Source: Candidatus Bathyarchaeota archaeon (GTDB lineage Archaea; Thermoproteota; Bathyarchaeia; Bathyarchaeales; Bathycorpusculaceae). From it: DNA of 64,000 nt. The notes under the pieces are model-generated. The model saw only the letters and a list, made by a program, of their open reading frames with translations. It was not told the DNA's origin and did not search any database. The stretch lies in NCBI GenBank assembly GCA_003151735.1, contig PLYI01000081.1:23510-87509 (forward strand), given 5' to 3'. Made by a program: the position numbers and the translations under genes. Below are positions 8,210 to 18,447 of this stretch, piece by piece; positions within the stretch are counted from its first letter, which is position 1, and each line of letters opens with the position of its first letter.

Positions 8210-9601
8210 TTACAGCTTGTTTACTTTAACGTTGCTTTGACTGTACGTTGATGGCGGCGCAATTACTATTTGTTGTTGGTCTCCTGAGTAGTGGTTTGGT
8301 ATGCTGATTTGGACGTTAAGGTTCTGTGCGGACAGTGTATCGTAGGTTGCGGAGTATAGGGTACCTGCGTTGTATCGGAATGCCGCGGGGCATTCATTTC
8401 CGTTTGCGTTGATTTGGTTAGTTGAGTTGATGTAAGCATAGCCTTGGATCCAGCTTAGCAAAGTAGCGTTAGGTGCGGTTCCGCTGGCTAAAGGCACGAA
8501 TGGTGTGAATAGTTGCTGTCCATAATTTGAAGTTCCGAAGTTCGCGATTAATTGTTGACCTTCATCAGAAACTAGATAGTTTACGAATGTTAATGCAGCG
8601 TTAAAGTTTGTAGCGGTCAGGTTAGCGTTGCGTGTGTCATCAATTATTGCGCTGTACACGTTCAAGAGGGCTTGTTGTCCTTGAATTTCGATGGTTAATT
8701 GCGGAATGTTGCCTTGTTTGGAATAAGCTAAGTAGGTGCCTGTGTCAGAGAGGATATAGCATGATGGGCCTCCGCCGATTCCGTTGTTAGCTACCTGCAA
8801 GCTTGCTCCCATTCCCTGTCCTGTGGAGTGGAACCAAGATGTCTGAGTAAGGAGTGTAGCGTAAGTGAAGCCTGCACCTTTCCAGAGGTTTGATTCTGCT
8901 GTAGCTGTGCCTGAACCATCATTTCTAGTCACCCATTGAACAGTAGAGGGGCTGCCTTGTGCTGCAGCATAGAGCGTTTGCAGAGCTAATGAGACGTTGG
9001 TCATGCCGCTTATGTGTGCTGGGTCGTTTGCGGGTCCAACGATTACGAAGAAGTTGTAAGCTATGATTTTGCGGTCTACTCCGTATCTGCCAGTTAGGAA
9101 AGTAAGTTCCTGTGAAGGAGAGTGGACCAGTATCATGTCTGCGTCGCCTCTCTGTGCTTGTGCTATGGCAGCGCCAGTTCCTGCTGCAACAAAGTTTACG
9201 GTTATCCAGGGATATTTGGCTTGGAAAGCTGCTTTTATGGTGCCTGCTGTGTTGCCATCTATTCCTGTGTCTTCAAGTCCTGTGTCATGTAGACTTGTGG
9301 TTGTTGCTACTGTCAATGTCGTTGGGGTTGTAGTTGGGGAAGGTGAAGGGGTTGGTGACGGCGATGGTGAGGGGGAAGGAGATGCTGTGGGACTTGCAGT
9401 TGGGGTTGGAGAAGCGGTAGGAGTAGGCGACGCGGTAAGGCTTGGAGAGGGGGTTACGGATGGTGAAGGAATGGGAGAGGGTGTTGGAGTAGGCGTTGGC
9501 TGCGGGCCGTTGTTTTGGCTGTAATTGTAAGCTGCATAAGCGCCTATTCCCGAAACAATTATAACAATCAGTACGATTGCTGCTATTATTGTGGCTTTCA
9601 T
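8210..9601 (-). CDS. tupA: Tungstate/molybdate-binding lipoprotein-like protein with long P/T/S linker
   Basis: About 463 residues from the ATG at 9601 (a GTG three codons upstream is possible). One membrane anchor (about 5-25) is followed by a low-complexity linker of Pro, Thr and Ser (about 35-100), which should hold the binding domain away from the membrane. The domain then starts with [14 protein letters not shown], where the TTTS loop is the oxyanion-contact motif of TupA-type proteins. There is no lipobox cysteine, so anchoring is probably by the N-terminal helix. It is the first gene of the tupABC-modE operon. The C-terminal about 100 residues extend beyond the usual bacterial TupA. 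Confidence 0.88.
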   Translation of the reverse strand: MKATIIAAIVLIVIIVSGIGAYAAYNYSQNNGPQPTPTPTPSPIPSPSVTPSPSLTASPTPTASPTPTASPTASPSPSPSPSPTPSPSPTTTPTTLTVATTTSLHDTGLEDTGIDGNTAGTIKAAFQAKYPWITVNFVAAGTGAAIAQAQRGDADMILVHSPSQELTFLTGRYGVDRKIIAYNFFVIVGPANDPAHISGMTNVSLALQTLYAAAQGSPSTVQWVTRNDGSGTATAESNLWKGAGFTYATLLTQTSWFHSTGQGMGASLQVANNGIGGGPSCYILSDTGTYLAYSKQGNIPQLTIEIQGQQALLNVYSAIIDDTRNANLTATNFNAALTFVNYLVSDEGQQLIANFGTSNYGQQLFTPFVPLASGTAPNATLLSWIQGYAYINSTNQINANGNECPAAFRYNAGTLYSATYDTLSAQNLNVQISIPNHYSGDQQQIVIAPPSTYSQSNVKVNKL

Positions 9602-9641
9602 TTTTTTCACTGTTTTCCAGTGAGCCGTTATGCATATTTAA

Positions 9642-9655
9642 ACATGTCGACGTGT
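9642..9655. promoter_or_regulatory. Imperfect palindrome at the tupA promoter
   Basis: ACATGTCGACGTGT is a 14-bp near-palindrome (one mismatched pair) centred on GTCGAC. On the minus strand it lies directly upstream of a TATA-like ATATTTAAA (9634-9641), about 35-50 bases before the tupA start. Its position over the TFB-recognition element suits a regulatory site, and ModE at the operon end is an obvious candidate, but the sequence is not the classic ModE box. Confidence 0.35.
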
Positions 9656-9700
9656 GACCACTTGAACCCAACATGCGGCCAAACAAAAAAGCCCTGCAGC

Positions 9701-9916
9701 TCATTTCCGCTCTTGCGTTAACTCACTCAAAATAACCAGCGCTTCACCAAGCGGCATCCCTAAGCGTTCCACAAGCTCACGTGCCGAAACATCCGCTTTC
9801 TGGGGCATTATGCTGTCACGGATGTAAGCCTTATGAGTTGGATACATGACTGAGGCGTGGACTGCCTCGACAAGCAACTGCCAAAGCCGCTCTTTTGTGC
9901 ATTCATCCAAATTCAT
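9701..9916 (-). CDS. Small conserved-looking protein, unknown function
   Basis: The 71-residue product is not recognised. It is acidic at the start (MNLDECTKERLW), entirely helical in appearance and contains ADVSARELVERLGMPLGEALVILSEL, which has the spacing of a helix-turn-helix. It has no membrane segment or metal motif. It starts about 120 bases from the divergent alcohol dehydrogenase gene, so the two could share control. A DNA-binding role is only a guess. Confidence 0.5.
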   Translation of the reverse strand: MNLDECTKERLWQLLVEAVHASVMYPTHKAYIRDSIMPQKADVSARELVERLGMPLGEALVILSELTQERK

Positions 9917-10038
9917 AGGGCATCAACCATTGATATGCCCTAAAGAGTTATTAGTCTACCGCAAACCATGCCGAAAAAATGGCACAACAAACTTAATACC
10001 CCTCCAAGAACCCATCCATAGTTAGAGGTTGACTCTTT

Positions 10039-11007
10039 TTGAAAGCCGCTGTATACCGTGGACCCCACAACATCAAAATTGAAGAAGTCCCTGAACCCGA
10101 AGTTAAAGGCAGAAGGGTACTGGTGAAGTTTAAGTCAGGCAGCATATGCGGAACCGACATGCACTTCTACAGAGGCGAGTGGAAACTCAAGAATGGCAGA
10201 ATTCTCGGCCACGACGCCTGCGGAGTAAGGGAGGACACAGGCGAACGAGTTGTGATGGTTCCAGTGGTGAATTGTGGACATTGCTACTTCTGCCTCCGAG
10301 GCTACCCCAGTTTGTGTATGCGAGCCAAACTTTACGGTTTAACAAGAGACGGTTTCTTTGCTGAATCCAAATCGATGATGCCGAGAAGCCTCATCCCCCT
10401 CCCCTCTAATGTCAGCGACGAAGAGGCGGCGATTGTGGAGCCTGTAGCTTTGGCGCTGAGGGTTCTTAATCATTTGCAGCCTAATTTAGGCGACTGGGTT
10501 ACTGTGCTTGGGCAGGGACCCATTGGCTTACTCATGACTCAAATCGCACTGATGAAGGGCTGCCGAGTCATAGCCGTTGATTTAGAGGATTACAGGCTGG
10601 AACTCTCAGAAAAATACGGCGCAGACGCAGTTATAAACGCTAAAAAAGAAGACGTTCCCAAAGCTGTCCGCAAACTAACTAAGATGGGCTCTGACTTTGT
10701 GATTGAAGCTGCAGGAACCTCCAAGACAGTAGAGCAAACCCCGTTTTTGGTGCGGAAAGCAGGAAAAGTCGCGTTGGTTGGAGAGTCCGAAGGTTACTTG
10801 AATTTGGGAGATGCTGATGAAGTCCAGTTTTTCACTGTCTACCTTTCGCCTGTTGAGTATCCGTCGGCGGTTGAGTTGATTTCTCGCAAACTGGTGGATG
10901 TGAAGGGGCTAATAACCCACAGGTTTAAGCTGGATGAATTTGAGAAGGCACTGAAAACGGTAGATAACCCAGCGGAGAAGCCTTTGAAAGTAGTAATAAC
11001 ACAGTAA
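10039..11007 (+). CDS. Zinc-dependent medium-chain alcohol dehydrogenase
   Basis: A 322-residue MDR-family enzyme. The catalytic zinc site is visible as CGTDMHF (Cys near 38) and GHDACG (His near 59). The structural zinc lobe is short: CGHCYFCLRGYPSLC supplies four cysteines. The NAD(P) fold follows with LGQGPIGLLMTQIALMKG and VDLEDYRLELSEKYGA. It oxidises an alcohol or polyol with NAD(P); the substrate is not evident. The TTG start at 10039 is preceded by GAGGT about 9 bases away and puts the family's MKAAVYRGP at the N terminus. It is a little shorter than the usual 340-350 residues. Confidence 0.88.
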   Translation: MKAAVYRGPHNIKIEEVPEPEVKGRRVLVKFKSGSICGTDMHFYRGEWKLKNGRILGHDACGVREDTGERVVMVPVVNCGHCYFCLRGYPSLCMRAKLYGLTRDGFFAESKSMMPRSLIPLPSNVSDEEAAIVEPVALALRVLNHLQPNLGDWVTVLGQGPIGLLMTQIALMKGCRVIAVDLEDYRLELSEKYGADAVINAKKEDVPKAVRKLTKMGSDFVIEAAGTSKTVEQTPFLVRKAGKVALVGESEGYLNLGDADEVQFFTVYLSPVEYPSAVELISRKLVDVKGLITHRFKLDEFEKALKTVDNPAEKPLKVVITQ

Positions 11008-11093
11008 AATGTTCCAGGCTGGTTAACCACAAGGTATATTTCGGTTAGAGATGTGTTAACCCCAAATACCTGATGGAAACGGAGGTTAACGTT

Positions 11094-11774
11094 TTGGCTA
11101 TAGCAGCAGTAATATTTGATTTAGATGGAACACTTGCCAATTTCAACTTGGACTACAAAACCCTACGCTCCGAAGTCAGAACCTACCTAATGAGCAAAGG
11201 TGTTCCCGCATCCCTTCTCGACGTCAACGAGAGCATCTTTGAAATGCTTAAGAAAGCCGAGATTTACGAGAAAAACACTTCCAAATCAACTGAAGCATTT
11301 AAGGAAATTCGCACCCAAGCCCTGTCAATTGCCGAGAAATACGAGATGGAAGCTGCCTCAACCACGAGCCTGATTACTGGAGCGGTTGAAACGCTCAAAG
11401 ACTTGCAGAAAATGAACCTGAAAATGGGTTTGTGCACTACCAGCAGTGAGAAAGCTGCAAACTATATTCTTCAGCGCTTCAAAATTGACGGTTTTTTTAA
11501 AGTTGTTGTTTCACGGGACAAAGTAAAATATGTTAAGCCGCATATTGAACAATGCGAGTTAGCTCTAAAAACGTTAGCTGTACAACCCAAAGCCACACTT
11601 ATGGTTGGAGACAGCGTTGTTGATATGCAGAGCGCCAAGGAACTAAACGCCATCGCCGTCGGGTTGCCAACAGGCCTAACCACAACAGAGCAGCTGATGA
11701 GCAACGGCGCAAACTACATAGTAACATCGCTGAATGATTTGCTAGTTCTAATAAAAGAAATAAATAAGAATTAA
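11094..11774 (+). CDS. HAD-superfamily phosphatase (phosphoglycolate phosphatase-like)
   Basis: About 226 residues from the TTG at 11094, which has GGAGGT 7 bases upstream. Motif I is VIFDLDGTL with both catalytic aspartates; motif II is GLCTTSS; motif III is the lysine in VKPHIEQ; motif IV is MVGDSVVDMQSA. An all-helical cap (about residues 15-85) makes it a C1-type HAD enzyme like Gph. It probably removes phosphate from a small metabolite. Its stop overlaps the convergent Hhe-like gene by 4 bases. Confidence 0.85.
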   Translation: MAIAAVIFDLDGTLANFNLDYKTLRSEVRTYLMSKGVPASLLDVNESIFEMLKKAEIYEKNTSKSTEAFKEIRTQALSIAEKYEMEAASTTSLITGAVETLKDLQKMNLKMGLCTTSSEKAANYILQRFKIDGFFKVVVSRDKVKYVKPHIEQCELALKTLAVQPKATLMVGDSVVDMQSAKELNAIAVGLPTGLTTTEQLMSNGANYIVTSLNDLLVLIKEINKN

Positions 11775-14700
11775 GCGGCGGTTATTACGCCGTCGTCTTT
11801 GCAGACAAGTTTCCGCTCTCGCACCAAACGTTTGAGCACTTCAGAGAACACTTCTTTAACTTCTTCGCTTGAATGATTTATTGCGAACACTTTAGCGGTT
11901 TCAGCAATCAACGAATAATCACTTATACCTAAAGCGTACCGGGCGACCATTGTCATGGCTGAAGCGACTTCTTCAGGTGCAATGTAGTCAGGTTTACGTT
12001 TGGATTCTGGAACACCCTGAATTGGAACACGGATCGGCGTTTCTTTAAGCCCGGTTGGCCAGAGAAAACTGCCTTTGATAACCACTTTCTGCGTTCTAAT
12101 CAGGTTGTTTAATGCTTCTTTTACGGCGTGGGTGATTTTTGGTGTCACCTGCTTTATTCCCCATGCAGCCGCTAACCGTTCAACTGCGTAGTCAAAGTGG
12201 ACTGGTCCTTCGTTTTGAACCAGTTCCGCGAGGAGTTTAGTTTGGTTTTCTCGGTTTTCTGGGAAATGGAACTCGTTTTTTTGTTTAGAGTCGTATGTGG
12301 TTTTGGCTGTGGCGACTTTTATGTAAGGGTTGTACGTGGCCTTTAATGGGTAGACTTTGTAGGGGACTCCGATTTTTTCGATGCCTGCGAATGTGTTTTT
12401 TTGGATGTCGGTTTTGGGAGCAGAGTTTTCTTTGATGTCGATGATCGGTTTTTGGGCGTCTTTTTCTAGTTGTGTTTTCTGGGCTTGTTCAAGGGCGTCT
12501 TTTAGCCGCCTGATTTCTGAGTCGCGTCGTGCAACCCATGCGGGTGACCAGATGCGGTGAATACGCCAGCCCAGTTGCCGCAGCACCTGTTCGCGGAGTC
12601 TATCTCGGTCTCTTGCGCTACTGCTGGATTTGTATGTGGTACCATCGCATTCTACACCAAGCAAGAAACTGCCAGCGTTAACTGGGTCAACGATGCCTAT
12701 GTCGATTCTGTAGCCGCTGCATCCTACTTCTGGAACAACCTCGTAACCCATTTTTTTGATTTCAGCTGCCACGTCTTCATCTAAGGCAGAATCAAACGCA
12801 CCTTCCTTCGTTTTGGTCGATAAAGTTTCAGGTCCATGCTCTGCATAGTCAAGGTAGGTACGCAGTGTCTGTACTCCCGGGGCTTGTGCATCTTTGTCGA
12901 TGTCGCTGCCATGAATCGAAGTAATCAAAACAACCTTTTCCCGAGCACGTGTGACGGCGACATTTAAACGACGCTCGCCGCCTGGCTTGTTTAAGGGGCC
13001 AAAGTTCATGGTCATTTGTCCTTGCTGGTCATAGCCGTAGCCCACGCTGAAGAATATGACGTCGCGTTCATCGCCCTGCACGTTCTCGAGGTTCTTCACG
13101 AAGAAGCCTTCTAAACGGTCTTCTTTGAAGAATGGTTCGAAGTCGGGTTGTTCTTTGAGTCGACGTTCGATGGCTTCCTCAATAGCGTCCATCTGTGCGA
13201 TGCTGAAGGTTACGACTCCGAGGGTTTTGTGGGGGTAGTTTTTGAAGTGTTCAAAGACTAGGTCTGCGACTTTTTCTGCTTCGTTGAGGTTGTTTCTTTT
13301 GCCTCCGCGGTCGTAGATGCCGTCTGCCACATGGACCAGTTTTACGCCTAAACTGTCACTTTGGTTTTTCGCAGCTGGAAACGTAATCATGGTGTCGTCA
13401 TAGAAGCGGTGGTTTGAAAATGCGATTAACTCTTCGTGTTTGCTGCGGTAATGCCACCTCAACGTTTTCACTGGCAAACCGATGCCTAAACACTCGTCAA
13501 GGATGCTGTCGAAAACTTCGATGTCATCATTGCTTAGTTCGTCCCAGTCTACGTCGTCAAGGAGGCTTTTCTGGAAGAACGAGGTAGGCGGCAACTGCTT
13601 GTTATCGCCTGCAACCACCAGAGTTTTTCCACGGTAGATTGCGCCGATTGCGTCTTCGGGAACGAGCTGTGATGCTTCGTCGAAGAGGACTAAGTCAAAT
13701 TTGCTGTCAGGAGGTAGGAACTGGCTGACGGAGATAGGGCTCATCAACAGGCAAGGTTTGAGTTTAACGAGCAGGTTTGGAATCTTTTGCATCAACGTGC
13801 GGATTGGCATGAGACGCCTCTTTTTCGCTGCTTCTTTAAGCAGGATGTTGGCTTCTGTGTCGGCGGCTTGAATTAGGATGTCTTGAGGTTTTCGGCTGTT
13901 CGCCGCTTCAATAACCATACTCGATGTTAGGTGGATGATGTCTTGGTCCAGTTTTCTGAAGTCAGCAATCAACTGCTCATGGTTCTCCCTGCGAAACCTG
14001 CCCAATTTCTGATCTTCGTTGTAGAGGTTGTTTATCCATTCTTGGTATACGCTTTTGCGGAAAACGTTGCCTAAGTCGGCTGCGGAAATGTGCTGTTCCG
14101 CTAAGCGCGTGAAAAATAGGTCTAAATTCCGCAGAGTGAAGCGGTTTTTGGCGTCTTTGAAGTCAATCCAAACCTGCAAGTCATCCACGCGGTCGCGCAG
14201 TGCTTGGATCCGTTCGCCTATGACTTTGATTTCTAAGTCCTTTAGCTTCTGATTTTGATATTTCATTTCAGATTCAAAGCGCTTTTCAAACTCTTCCAGA
14301 ACCTTAAGCGAAGCCATGTTTTGCTCGGTTAGTTCCGTGTTAGATGGCGCTGCGGATGGTCCTTGAGCTGCTATGTCTGCGAAAGCTTGCGGCACTGGGA
14401 TGTCGGCTAATGCTGCTTGTACTTTTTTGCACCATTCGAGTACGGAGACGATGTCTTGCCAGTTGGTTTCTAGTTCTTTGAAGCGGATGCCGAATTTTTC
14501 TTGCAACTGGACTTTTTCGCCGATGATTTGGGCTTCTTTTTTGCATATGTCTTCAGCGTTTTTGAGGTCTTGGATTAGTTGTTTGTAGTTTTGGGGTTCC
14601 TGTTTGGAGGTTGTGAGTGTCTGGTTTGTGAGTGTGCAAAGTGGGTTTAGTTGTTTTTCTGTTTCGTTTGCCCAGTCCTCAACAAGCAACAATGAAGTTT

Positions 14701-17440
14701 CGATGATGGCTTTGTCGGATTTTGGTATACTCGGGGGAATTAGAGATTCTACCTCTTTGCTTTGCTGTTCCCATCTGTTGACAGATTCCTGCAGTTCCAC
14801 ACCCAAGTTCTTAATCATAGGCGAAGGACTTGTTGAAGCGGTAAGCAGTTTAAGGAGAGCGTCAGGAATCTGAGTTGCCCACGACAGTTTTTTGATTTCG
14901 TCGGTTAAATGTATGGCTTTTTCTGCGCCTAGGAAGTCGGTTCTGGTTTTACGGTAATAATGCCCCAGTAAGGTTTGGACCGTTTCCGCTGACTCCTCAA
15001 TCTTTGAATGCAGTTTTTTGACTTTTCGCGCGTCAATTAGGTCCTGCTGTACTGTTTTTGGGACTTTACCGTCATTTGTTAACCGGGCGATCTGTTTTTG
15101 GTCGTTGCGGTAGGTTGCATTGAAGATTTTTAGACCACTCTGGTATTCGCCGCTGTACCTTTCAATGAGCCCATCGAGGTCTAACTCGTAAATGCCATCA
15201 CTGTAGGTTTCTCCCAGCCTGCTTTTTATCAAGTTGTGTTCTTGGTAGAGTTGTTTTGCTTTGGAGACGGTTTCTTGGACTTGCTCGAGGTATTTGGCAT
15301 CGAACCATTCTGGCTCTGGTTTTTCTTCAGCAAAGCACAGCAACGCCATGCGGGACAGTTGCTTTAGCTGGGTAATGGTCAAGTCAGCGTTGTCTAGTCC
15401 TAGGAGTGGAGCGAGTGCTTGAGAGTTTTCGCGCCATTTATGAGAAGCCAACTGCGTGGCTCTGACAAAGGCTAATAATTTTTCTCGCTTCGCTAAGAAT
15501 TCGCCTTCTTCCACGTTTAGGGCTGGAAGCATCTTGGCTAACGCCGAAATTGCTTGCTGCATCTCCGAGGACCTGTTAAGATCCAACGTGAATAGGGATG
15601 GCTGGTAGCGTTCCATGAGGTTGGCGCGGGTGTTTTTTATCCAAATGCTCGTATCAAGGTAGGCTTGGGCTTCGCTTAGGAGTTTGTCGAGGCTATGGTT
15701 TGTTAACCAGTGAGCTTCTGGTTTGGGGCTTTCAAAGAGGAGTTTGCTGACGCCAAGGAGCCATTGTATGCGGGCAAAGGTTTCTGCGGGAAAAACGCCG
15801 AGGCGAGCGGAGAATTCTTCAGTTTCAATTTGCAGCCCACGTAGTGTTTCGTTTATGTTTTCAAGTGTTGTGAGGAGTTCGCTACGGATTTCAAGGTTGT
15901 ATTTGTCAGCGCGGTAGCCGAGCCACGGAAAATCTGGTTCCCCCACCACCTGCCAAACCTTGCTTAGCTGCGAAACGAGTTCTTCGAGTTCACGCATCTT
16001 TTGCGGAGTCAATGTTCCCAACTCCGTTAAGCCCACAGGCACAAACGGAACCCTCTCCAAACCGGAGATTATGCTTAGAACTTCGTAGACGCTGCTTTGC
16101 AGGTACGGGCGTTTTTCATGTAAAGCGGTGACGTAGCCGTTTAAGGCTTCGCGGTATTCTGCCATCATCTCGAACTCGTGAGCGGAGGGGAGTTTACGGG
16201 GAATGAGTGTTTCATCTAAGCTGCGTTTTAGTTCCGCTACAACTTGTTGTTTGTTGGCTTTACTGCTGTGAAGTTCAAGACAGAAATGCGCCAAACCAAC
16301 CTCGCTTAAACGTTTGTAAACAACTTCAAGCGCCGCCATTTTGTCGCTGACGAAAAGCACGCTTTTGCCGTTAGCAATGCATTCGGCGATGATGTTTGCG
16401 ATGGTCTGACTTTTCCCAGTGCCTGGCGGACCTTTCATAACGAAGCTTTGTCCATGCAGAGCGTATTCGATTGAGACGCGTTGGCTGCTGTCGGCGTCGA
16501 GGACCTGATAGGTTTTTGCCGGCGCCTCAATTTTATCCACGTCTTTCTCGTCGGGTAAGCCGCTTAGGATGAGGTTGTCTTCTTTGATGCCTGCTATCGC
16601 CTTGATAATGGGGTGCTGAATAACTAGGGCAGCGTTGGATTCTAAATCTTTGTAAATGACCAGTTTCTGGAAAGAAAAAAGCCCCAAATCCGCCGAAAGC
16701 TCGGTTTTCCAGCCTAATTCGGCGACGGCTTGGTCAACTAATTTAAAGTAGTCTGCTAATTTTTGTTCTTCCCACTCTTCAGGCAACGGGGGTAACTCGA
16801 TTTTGTAGTCGTTTTTCAGTTTAGCCTGCAACGCAGGATTTAGAACGGCTTCGTCTTCAACCGGGGGCACAGAGATGCTGAATGGTTGGCGGATGGTTTC
16901 TCTTGTTAATTCTAAAGGCACAAGAATCAGGGGTGACTGAACATTTTCTTTTGTTTCCGCGTCCACCCAGTTCAAAGTGCCAAAAGCAGCGTGCAATATG
17001 CGGACGCCTCGTTCCATGTAATCGAGAAACGAACGGCTCTGCAGGCTTTTGAGATTCCGTTCAAGGTCCATGCGACTTAAGTTGCCGCTGACCAGTTGGT
17101 TTGGCCGTTTTGGTTCTTCTGGGATGCTGGCAGCTTTTACTGGGGCTTTTGCTGTTTTGGGTACAAGTTTGGATTTGCCTTTGCCCTTGGCTTTTGAGCT
17201 CTCTGGCGCTTCTGGCTTTTTTGTTTCTGGGGGAGTAAAAAATTCAAGGCGATTTTTCTTTGAAACAAGTGAATCGAAAATTTTTTGTGGGTCAGGTTGG
17301 GTGATTGGCAGATTTCCGCGTTTTGATTTATGGAAGTAAAGCAGGTTGTTCTTTCGGGAGAGGTCAATCAGGCGTGATTTCCAGTCTTCAACGCGCTTCA
17401 TAGGTGATGAAGGTGGAACAGGTTCGAATGATTCAGTCAT
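11771..17440 (-). CDS. Giant DUF4011-superfamily I helicase-Vsr-like nuclease protein (Hhe-like)
   Basis: About 1,889 residues from the ATG at 17440 (a GTG five codons earlier is possible). Domain order: DUF4011-like N terminus (WKSRLIDLSRKNNLLYF, about 25-45; RGVRILHAAFGTLNW, about 150), helicase P-loop GPPGTGKSQT at about 342, a long helical/coiled-coil insert (about 500-1200), Walker B LVLFDEASQLVPEDA at about 1255, further SF1 motifs (VVAGDNKQLPPTSFF; ENVQGDERDVIFFSVGY; NVAVTRAREKVV), a Vsr/DUF559-type nuclease (GVECDGTTYKSSSSARDRDR, about 1605) and a DUF3320-like tail. This order is that of Hhe, a single-protein antiviral system reported in prokaryotes. No partner gene adjoins it. The reading frame is intact. 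Codon content looks like its neighbours by eye. Confidence 0.85.
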   Translation of the reverse strand: MTESFEPVPPSSPMKRVEDWKSRLIDLSRKNNLLYFHKSKRGNLPITQPDPQKIFDSLVSKKNRLEFFTPPETKKPEAPESSKAKGKGKSKLVPKTAKAPVKAASIPEEPKRPNQLVSGNLSRMDLERNLKSLQSRSFLDYMERGVRILHAAFGTLNWVDAETKENVQSPLILVPLELTRETIRQPFSISVPPVEDEAVLNPALQAKLKNDYKIELPPLPEEWEEQKLADYFKLVDQAVAELGWKTELSADLGLFSFQKLVIYKDLESNAALVIQHPIIKAIAGIKEDNLILSGLPDEKDVDKIEAPAKTYQVLDADSSQRVSIEYALHGQSFVMKGPPGTGKSQTIANIIAECIANGKSVLFVSDKMAALEVVYKRLSEVGLAHFCLELHSSKANKQQVVAELKRSLDETLIPRKLPSAHEFEMMAEYREALNGYVTALHEKRPYLQSSVYEVLSIISGLERVPFVPVGLTELGTLTPQKMRELEELVSQLSKVWQVVGEPDFPWLGYRADKYNLEIRSELLTTLENINETLRGLQIETEEFSARLGVFPAETFARIQWLLGVSKLLFESPKPEAHWLTNHSLDKLLSEAQAYLDTSIWIKNTRANLMERYQPSLFTLDLNRSSEMQQAISALAKMLPALNVEEGEFLAKREKLLAFVRATQLASHKWRENSQALAPLLGLDNADLTITQLKQLSRMALLCFAEEKPEPEWFDAKYLEQVQETVSKAKQLYQEHNLIKSRLGETYSDGIYELDLDGLIERYSGEYQSGLKIFNATYRNDQKQIARLTNDGKVPKTVQQDLIDARKVKKLHSKIEESAETVQTLLGHYYRKTRTDFLGAEKAIHLTDEIKKLSWATQIPDALLKLLTASTSPSPMIKNLGVELQESVNRWEQQSKEVESLIPPSIPKSDKAIIETSLLLVEDWANETEKQLNPLCTLTNQTLTTSKQEPQNYKQLIQDLKNAEDICKKEAQIIGEKVQLQEKFGIRFKELETNWQDIVSVLEWCKKVQAALADIPVPQAFADIAAQGPSAAPSNTELTEQNMASLKVLEEFEKRFESEMKYQNQKLKDLEIKVIGERIQALRDRVDDLQVWIDFKDAKNRFTLRNLDLFFTRLAEQHISAADLGNVFRKSVYQEWINNLYNEDQKLGRFRRENHEQLIADFRKLDQDIIHLTSSMVIEAANSRKPQDILIQAADTEANILLKEAAKKRRLMPIRTLMQKIPNLLVKLKPCLLMSPISVSQFLPPDSKFDLVLFDEASQLVPEDAIGAIYRGKTLVVAGDNKQLPPTSFFQKSLLDDVDWDELSNDDIEVFDSILDECLGIGLPVKTLRWHYRSKHEELIAFSNHRFYDDTMITFPAAKNQSDSLGVKLVHVADGIYDRGGKRNNLNEAEKVADLVFEHFKNYPHKTLGVVTFSIAQMDAIEEAIERRLKEQPDFEPFFKEDRLEGFFVKNLENVQGDERDVIFFSVGYGYDQQGQMTMNFGPLNKPGGERRLNVAVTRAREKVVLITSIHGSDIDKDAQAPGVQTLRTYLDYAEHGPETLSTKTKEGAFDSALDEDVAAEIKKMGYEVVPEVGCSGYRIDIGIVDPVNAGSFLLGVECDGTTYKSSSSARDRDRLREQVLRQLGWRIHRIWSPAWVARRDSEIRRLKDALEQAQKTQLEKDAQKPIIDIKENSAPKTDIQKNTFAGIEKIGVPYKVYPLKATYNPYIKVATAKTTYDSKQKNEFHFPENRENQTKLLAELVQNEGPVHFDYAVERLAAAWGIKQVTPKITHAVKEALNNLIRTQKVVIKGSFLWPTGLKETPIRVPIQGVPESKRKPDYIAPEEVASAMTMVARYALGISDYSLIAETAKVFAINHSSEEVKEVFSEVLKRLVRERKLVCKDDGVITAA

Positions 17441-17557
17441 TAAAGGCACATCCACGAGATACAGGTTAGCACTATTGTATGGATGGTTCTTTAATACTTA
17501 CGGTAGCTTAGTAGGCGCCAAAACAATCAATCTTTAATGTTTAGAATGTTAAAAGAG

Positions 17558-18178
17558 TCACTTGATTCTAGATGCACATTCTATTGCATCCAAAATTACC
17601 CGCTTTACACCTTCAATGCCCACTTCCTTGATTTCCAATATCGGAACATTAATTCCTGACTTTTCTAGTTCCTTACGCATTCGATCTATGTTGCCGCAAG
17701 TGTTCAGGAGCACGAAGCCTTTGATGCCGCTGAACATGTTCTCAAACGCTGCCTCGTCAACGCCTTCTTTTAACATCGCCTCCTTGGCATGCTTGAAGAA
17801 GCCTATCATACCCGGACCCATAAACATCAAGTTATGCTCAGAGTCAGCCTCATAGAATTTGCCTTTGCCTCCAAGTTGGCAGTCAATACAGTTCACGGCA
17901 TCGACCTTGACAACCCCGTATTCATGGGCTAACTTTTTCATCTCATCATCTTGCCCCAAACAAAGGTCACCATAAACAAGCACCACTTTGCCCTTGAATT
18001 TTTTGAGGGTTTGTTCTAGAACTTTACGCACATTGTTCTCTACCGCCGAATAATCGATGTGGAAGAATTTGCTTACAAAAACCAGTTCTGCATCCAAGTC
18101 GCCCTGCTTCACTAATTGCTGAATTTCCTCTTTTAGAACACTGCAAGAAACCAGGCAAATCTTCGGTTTTTTGTTCAC
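17558..18178 (-). CDS. DUF1638 family protein
   Basis: A 206-residue protein of the DUF1638 type. Seen in sequence: an N-terminal CLVSCSVLKEEI, the VLVYGDLCLGQDDEM strand, VNCIDCQLGGKGKFYE and FMGPGMIGFF, which follow the order of that family. Conserved cysteines suggest metal or cofactor binding. In methanogens such proteins are found near corrinoid methyltransferase genes, but no such gene is adjacent here. The biochemical role is unknown. Confidence 0.7.
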   Translation of the reverse strand: MNKKPKICLVSCSVLKEEIQQLVKQGDLDAELVFVSKFFHIDYSAVENNVRKVLEQTLKKFKGKVVLVYGDLCLGQDDEMKKLAHEYGVVKVDAVNCIDCQLGGKGKFYEADSEHNLMFMGPGMIGFFKHAKEAMLKEGVDEAAFENMFSGIKGFVLLNTCGNIDRMRKELEKSGINVPILEIKEVGIEGVKRVILDAIECASRIK

Positions 18179-18447
18179 TTCTATTCAGCTTCTAAGTGAA
18201 CCCTAACTATTTGATTGCCAATAAAGTTTTGCGATAATTGAAAAAACAGTTTATTGGCTTTAAAATATATGATTTATTTTAAGCGAGCAAGTACTAAGCT
18301 GGTAGGTGAGGAATACCAGCGAAGTGGTTGGAACGTATTTCCCTCTTTTCCTGAAAAATTGAGGTTTTATTTTCCAGCTATTGAGCGGGAAAAACTCACC
18401 TATATTTTGATTTTTAGGAAAAGTTGGCTCTCGTTTTGCGTATGTTG

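Noticed and set aside
9300..9520. Apparent G-rich tandem DNA repeat on the plus strand
   Set aside because: It is the coding strand complement of the Pro/Thr/Ser linker of TupA; low-complexity protein, not an independent repeat.
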